From: Stenotrophomonas sp. ESTM1D_MKCIP4_1
Lineage (GTDB): Bacteria > Pseudomonadota > Gammaproteobacteria > Xanthomonadales > Xanthomonadaceae
Direction of reading: 5' to 3'
DNA length: 64,000 nt
NCBI RefSeq assembly: GCF_003086895.1
Contig: NZ_CP026004.1
Span: 3,446,731 to 3,510,730 of the forward strand
Shown: piece after piece, positions 59,581 to 64,000 of the stretch
How positions within the stretch are numbered: position 1 is the stretch's first letter
Layout of the letters: every line of letters starts with the position of its first letter
Notes under the pieces: generated by a model
Told to the model about the DNA's origin: nothing
Seen by the model: the letters and a program-made list of their open reading frames with translations, nothing else
The model's database searches: none
Position numbers and translations under genes: made by a program

Positions 59581-60660
59581 TTACAGGTCACGGCGGCGGC
59601 CGCCCCAGGTGGCGCTGAGGCTGGCGAAGAACGCGCCGATCAGCAGGGTGATGAACAGCCACAGTGCGGCGTAGGCCGTGGCCTTACGCGCATCATCAGC
59701 GGCTTGCTTGGCGGTGTTCTTCGCCTTCTCCAGCGCCGCACGCATGCGCGTCTGCACATCGGTCACGCGGGCCTGTGCTTCGGCCGGGCTCATGCCGGTT
59801 TCGCGGGCAATCAGCTGCGACAGGTACTGGGTGTCAGCCGGATCCAGGCCATCACCCTGCAGGCTGTTGACGATGATGCGGTTCACTTCGGCGCGCACTT
59901 CGCGACGGTCACCCATCGGGCCATGGCCGGGCATTGGGCGCGGCGGCGGGCCCATGCGGGCATCACGCGGGGCGGCGTTGGCGGCCGGCGGCGGCGGTGC
60001 TGCCGCGTCCATCGGCGCAGCACCCGGTGCGCCCGGTGCCGGCGGTGCAGCAGCAGCGTCCGGGCCCGGATTGGTGGCGTTGCGGAACAGCGAATCGACC
60101 CAGTAGTTGAGGTCGCCTTCCGGCGCAGCGGCTGCAGCGCTGCCAGCACCTGCAGCAGCAACGCCCGCGGTGGAGACGGCGGCACCCGCAGTGGCGCCTG
60201 CGACCTTGGCACCGGCACCGAGCACGCCCCCGATGGCCGAAGTCAGCAGGCCCGCGGTGAGCAGCGTGGCGACGGCCCATGACACGAAGCCGTGTGCGGT
60301 ATCGCGGAAGTAGGTTTCATCGCCGTGGATCTGCGTCCACTTGGTGCGCAGGCGACCGGCGAGGTAGCCACCCAGGCCGGAGGCGGCCAGTGCGGTGAAG
60401 GTGAGCCAGGCGATGCTGGACCAGCCGAAGGTTTCCTTGCTGACGCCTTCGAAGGACCACGGCGAGACCGAGGACAGGCCCAGGCCGACGCCGAGGATCA
60501 GCAGGACGAGGGAGAGCGCGGCAGCGGCGGCGGCACCGGCGAAGATCGCGCCCCACGACACGGCGCTTTCGCTGGGCGGCGCGACGATGGGTGCGGTGAC
60601 GACAGTGGCGACGTCTGGGCCGAGCGGGCCGCGCTCGGGTGGATCGAATCGGGTACTCAT
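59581..60660 (-). CDS. membrane protein of unknown function with Ala/Pro-rich loop
   Basis: The 359-residue product has about four membrane helices in the first half, including WGAIFAGAAAAAALSLVLLI (about 36-55) and WSSIAWLTFTALAASGLGGY. A long loop rich in Ala, Pro and Gly (about 165-250) follows, then a helical segment with REVRAEVNRIIVNSLQGDGL and ETGMSPAEAQARV, and a final helix at about 332-350. The first helices resemble proteins annotated in proteobacteria as PhnA-like, but nothing supports a phosphonate role. The start MSTRFDPPERGP has GGAG upstream. Confidence 0.78.
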   Translation of the reverse strand: MSTRFDPPERGPLGPDVATVVTAPIVAPPSESAVSWGAIFAGAAAAAALSLVLLILGVGLGLSSVSPWSFEGVSKETFGWSSIAWLTFTALAASGLGGYLAGRLRTKWTQIHGDETYFRDTAHGFVSWAVATLLTAGLLTSAIGGVLGAGAKVAGATAGAAVSTAGVAAAGAGSAAAAAPEGDLNYWVDSLFRNATNPGPDAAAAPPAPGAPGAAPMDAAAPPPPAANAAPRDARMGPPPRPMPGHGPMGDRREVRAEVNRIIVNSLQGDGLDPADTQYLSQLIARETGMSPAEAQARVTDVQTRMRAALEKAKNTAKQAADDARKATAYAALWLFITLLIGAFFASLSATWGGRRRDL

Positions 60661-60766
60661 GGGGTGGACGCTCCGTATCAACCGCTGCGGGTGCAGCGTG
60701 CATCCCGAGGCTGCGCGTGCGGTTGTGAAGCTGGCGAGACCCCTGAATCACGCGGTCTTGGCGTCG

Positions 60767-60919
60767 GTAGATCCACGTGAAGGCCGTGCCAACCAAGGTT
60801 GGCATCTACCAGAGCAAGGTCGGACGTGCGTGGGTCGGCGAGCGCATCAGTAGATCCACGCCATGCGTGGATGGCTTTCCGCGAAGGTCCAATGCGTGCC
60901 AACCAAGGTTGGCACCCAC
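60767..60919. repeat. cluster of SMAG elements and relatives
   Basis: A half element GTAGATCCACG (60767-60777); GTGCCAACC-AA-GGTTGGCA ending CTAC (60786-60809); GTAGATCCACGC-CAT-GCGTGGAT (60850-60872); and GTGCCAACC-AA-GGTTGGCAC (60896-60915) with a CCACC end. They fill the gap between gltA and the unknown membrane protein gene. No gene is seen between 60661 and 60930, although the membrane gene promoter must lie here. Confidence 0.82.
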
Positions 60920-60930
60920 CCTGCGCGATG

Positions 60931-60960
60931 CAAAAAAAACGCCCCGCAATGCGGGGCGTT
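60931..60960 (-). terminator. rho-independent terminator of gltA
   Basis: AACGCCCCGC-AAT-GCGGGGCGTT, a perfect 10-bp stem, with eight A on the plus strand giving a T-run on the minus strand. It lies 24 bases after the gltA stop. Confidence 0.93.
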
Positions 60961-60984
60961 CTTCTCACGACCTACCGCAGGCGA

Positions 60985-62262
<1,278 letters not shown>

Positions 62263-62505
62263 TGTGTGCGCTCCTTCATGGGAAGGCGCCTGCCCAAGCG
62301 CATTGGTCAGGCACGTGAATGACGTCCTCGGCCTGTGCCGGGGATCAGGTCATTATCGCACAGCAGCATTTGTCGGGTGCTAGACGGAAGTCGTAGACGA
62401 CGGGCAGGACGAACCCTGCCGGCAAGCGGCCTTGATGGGCAAAGACACCATCCCCTGAACGGTCTGTTCCGGCCTTCCAAACGCCCGTTGGGTAGGCGCC
62501 GGACA

Positions 62506-62534
62506 AAAACAAACGGCCGCGCAAAGCGCGGCCG
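62506..62534 (-). terminator. terminator of rpmE2
   Basis: CGGCCGCGC-AAA-GCGCGGCCG at 62514-62534, followed on the minus strand by TTTGTTTTTG. It lies 24 bases after the stop codon. Confidence 0.88.
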
Positions 62535-62558
62535 TCGGTTCAAAGCTGGATCGACGGA

Positions 62559-62801
62559 TCAGCGCGCGTAGCGCTTCTGGAACTTGTCGATACGGCCCGA
62601 GGTGTCGATCACCTTGTGCTTGCCCGTGTAGAACGGGTGCGAAGCCGAGGAAATTTCAACCTTGACCAGCGGGTATTCATTACCGTCGGTCCAGGTGGTG
62701 GTTTCCTTGGTCGCCATGGTGGAGCGGGTCAGGATCTTGAAATCGGAAGTGACGTCTTCGAAGACGACGTCGCGGTAGTTCGGATGGATATCGGCCTTCA
62801 T
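62559..62801 (-). CDS. rpmE2: 50S ribosomal protein L31 type B (zinc-free)
   Basis: The 80-residue L31 begins [20 protein letters not shown] and has [20 protein letters not shown] near the C-terminus. It contains no cysteine, so it is the C-minus paralogue that replaces zinc-binding L31 during zinc shortage. Such genes are often repressed by Zur, but no clear Zur box was recognised upstream. Confidence 0.95.
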   Translation of the reverse strand: MKADIHPNYRDVVFEDVTSDFKILTRSTMATKETTTWTDGNEYPLVKVEISSASHPFYTGKHKVIDTSGRIDKFQKRYAR

Positions 62802-62839
62802 GGGCTCACACCGTAAATGGGCTGGTGGTCAAGAGCGGC

Positions 62840-62875
62840 ATTATAAACACCGGTTGCCGCGCGGGGCAACCGGTG
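62840..62875 (-). promoter_or_regulatory. rpmE2 promoter overlapping the upstream terminator
   Basis: On the minus strand TATAAT (62845-62840) is a consensus -10, and TTGCCC (62869-62864) 18 bases before it can be the -35. The same bases form an 11-bp stem CACCGGTTGCC/GGCAACCGGTG (62848-62875) followed by TTTATAAT, which looks like the terminator of the nucleoside hydrolase gene. Confidence 0.6.
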
Positions 62876-62889
62876 TGTGCACATCGGGC

Positions 62890-63828
62890 TCAGTCGGCGC
62901 CCAGCGCCTGGCGCACCAGGGCCTCGAAACGGGCCTGGTCGTAGGCCATCAGCAGATCGCAGTTGTCCGGCTGGCCGGTCTGGCGGTTCCAGTCGACGAT
63001 GGTGGCACCGCGGCTGAACGTGCCGTTCAGTTCGATGTTCAGCGGGCGCGATTCCACCTGCAGCTGGCCTTCCGGGTTCAGCGCCCAGGCCATGGCCACC
63101 GCATCGGCGGTGTACCAGCGGCCACCCTTGGCGTCTTCGGACAGCGCGCGGGTCTTGCGCGAGATCAGCTCGTAGAAGCGGGCGCGGTCGGAATCGGCCT
63201 GCAGCCACTGCTCGGCTTCCTGCAGCGGCAGGCCGTGGGCAACGGTGGCTTCCCAGTCCGACACCAGCAGGTGCTTGAACGAGGTGAACACCACATGCGC
63301 CGCTTCCGGGTCGAAGGCGATGTTGAATTCGGCCGCCGGGGTGATGTTGCCGTGGCAGGTGACTGCTCCGCCCATCACCACGATGCGCTTGATGCGCTGG
63401 GGCAGGGTCGGGTCCAGCTTCAGGGCCAGCGCCAAGTTGGTCAGCGGGCCCAGCATCACCAGCATCAGCTCGCCGGCGTACTGGTGCGACAGGCGCAGGA
63501 TGGCCAGCGCGGCATGTTCAGCCTCGGCCTGGCGGCTGGGCGGCGGCAGGTCCACATCGCCATAGCCATCGCGGCCATGCACGTGGGCGGCGTCCACTGA
63601 GGGGTGGATCAGCGGGTCAGGGCTGCCAGCGAACACCGGCACGTCGGTGCGGCCGACGATGTCGCAGAGTTTGAGGGCGTTGCGGACCGTGTAGTCCAAG
63701 CCGACATTGCCGGCGGCGATGGTCAGGGCGACCACGTCATGCCGTTCATCGGCGAAGGCCATCAGCAGGGCCAGGGCGTCGTCCACACCGGGGTCGGTGT
63801 CGATCAACAGCGGGATCTTGTGGGTCAT
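62890..63828 (-). CDS. inosine-uridine preferring nucleoside hydrolase family protein
   Basis: The 312-residue cytoplasmic hydrolase cleaves ribonucleosides to base and ribose. The calcium-binding N-terminal signature LLIDTDPGVDDALALL is at about residues 6-21. Further conserved blocks are VFAGSPDPLI, LGPLTNLALAL, the MGGAV loop, and AEFNIAFDPEAA (Asn and Asp ligands). Base specificity is not predictable. The start MTHKIPLLIDTDPG was chosen; the frame open to 63918 lies in repeat DNA. Probably monocistronic, with a terminator overlapping the rpmE2 promoter. Confidence 0.92.
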   Translation of the reverse strand: MTHKIPLLIDTDPGVDDALALLMAFADERHDVVALTIAAGNVGLDYTVRNALKLCDIVGRTDVPVFAGSPDPLIHPSVDAAHVHGRDGYGDVDLPPPSRQAEAEHAALAILRLSHQYAGELMLVMLGPLTNLALALKLDPTLPQRIKRIVVMGGAVTCHGNITPAAEFNIAFDPEAAHVVFTSFKHLLVSDWEATVAHGLPLQEAEQWLQADSDRARFYELISRKTRALSEDAKGGRWYTADAVAMAWALNPEGQLQVESRPLNIELNGTFSRGATIVDWNRQTGQPDNCDLLMAYDQARFEALVRQALGAD

Positions 63829-63903
63829 CGTTGCCGTCTTCAGATCGGCAACGAAGTGTGGACCGGGTTGGGGGCCGTTGCAAGAGCACCCTGCCCCGGG
63901 GCG

Positions 63904-63926
63904 GTAGATCCACGCCATGCGTGGAT
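63904..63926 (+). repeat. SMAG (GTAG) element
   Basis: GTAGATCCACGC-CAT-GCGTGGAT, a complete member upstream of the nucleoside hydrolase gene. Confidence 0.85.
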
Positions 63927-63944
63927 GAGTGCCACCGGAATGGG

Positions 63945-63982
63945 GGGGCAGAGCCCTTTGCTGCGCAAAGGGATCTGACCCC
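63945..63982. repeat. GGGGTC-type palindrome
   Basis: GGGGCAGAGCCCTTTG pairs with CAAAGGGATCTGACCCC around CTGCG. Nothing else is recognised from here to the window edge. Confidence 0.75.
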
Positions 63983-64000
63983 GTGCCTTACGCCGAGGCG

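Overview
The window looks like a chromosomal segment of a Stenotrophomonas, most likely of the S. maltophilia complex. The DNA is GC-rich, and the intergenic gaps carry many short palindromes that end in GTAG, the known signature of the S. maltophilia SMAG (REP-like) family. The gene content also fits Xanthomonadaceae: a class I aldolase, paired DUF2339/DUF3999 genes, an S1/P1 nuclease, and BlaI with an M56 peptidase. No rRNA, tRNA, prophage, insertion sequence or CRISPR array was seen.

Layout. 1-3.7 kb: the 5' part of an RND efflux permease and its adaptor. 3.7-4.5 kb: a gene-free block with two inverted copies of a structured repeat. 4.5-8.3 kb: a CysB-type regulator divergent from cysM, a macro-domain protein and a lipoprotein. 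8.4-18.5 kb: central carbon genes (fba, pyk, HAD phosphatase, pgk, gap) interrupted by the DUF2339-DUF3999 pair. 18.7-28.5 kb: ompW with an FNR/Anr-type site, a diguanylate cyclase, an S1/P1 nuclease, a persulfide-dioxygenase-like hydrolase, BlaI/M56/TonB-like genes, a flavin reductase, an acetyl-CoA hydrolase/transferase, a NADAR protein and a higBA toxin-antitoxin pair. 28.8-32.3 kb: tkt and dctA. 32.3-39.2 kb: a six-gene MoxR-Bat operon. 39.5-44.6 kb: pilMNOPQ for type IV pili, divergent from mrcA (PBP1A). 47.5-49 kb: two unrecognised proteins. 49-59.1 kb: a large trimeric autotransporter next to a four-gene CS1/cable-type (alpha) fimbrial operon. 59.5-63.8 kb: a 23-residue membrane peptide, an unknown membrane protein, gltA, zinc-free ribosomal protein L31 (rpmE2) and a nucleoside hydrolase.

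Most operons are tightly packed, with ATGA or GTGA stop-start overlaps that imply translational coupling. The surface theme is strong: type IV pilus assembly, chaperone-usher fimbriae, a trimeric adhesin, OmpW and a diguanylate cyclase. The most unusual signals are in the repeats. Two inverted copies of a roughly 205-nt element have equal-length stem arms that differ between copies yet still pair within each copy. Four of the five convergent gene junctions carry a GTAG palindrome whose TAG is the stop codon of the minus-strand gene. One such palindrome has been amplified as a 35-bp tandem array together with the last codons of the diguanylate cyclase gene.
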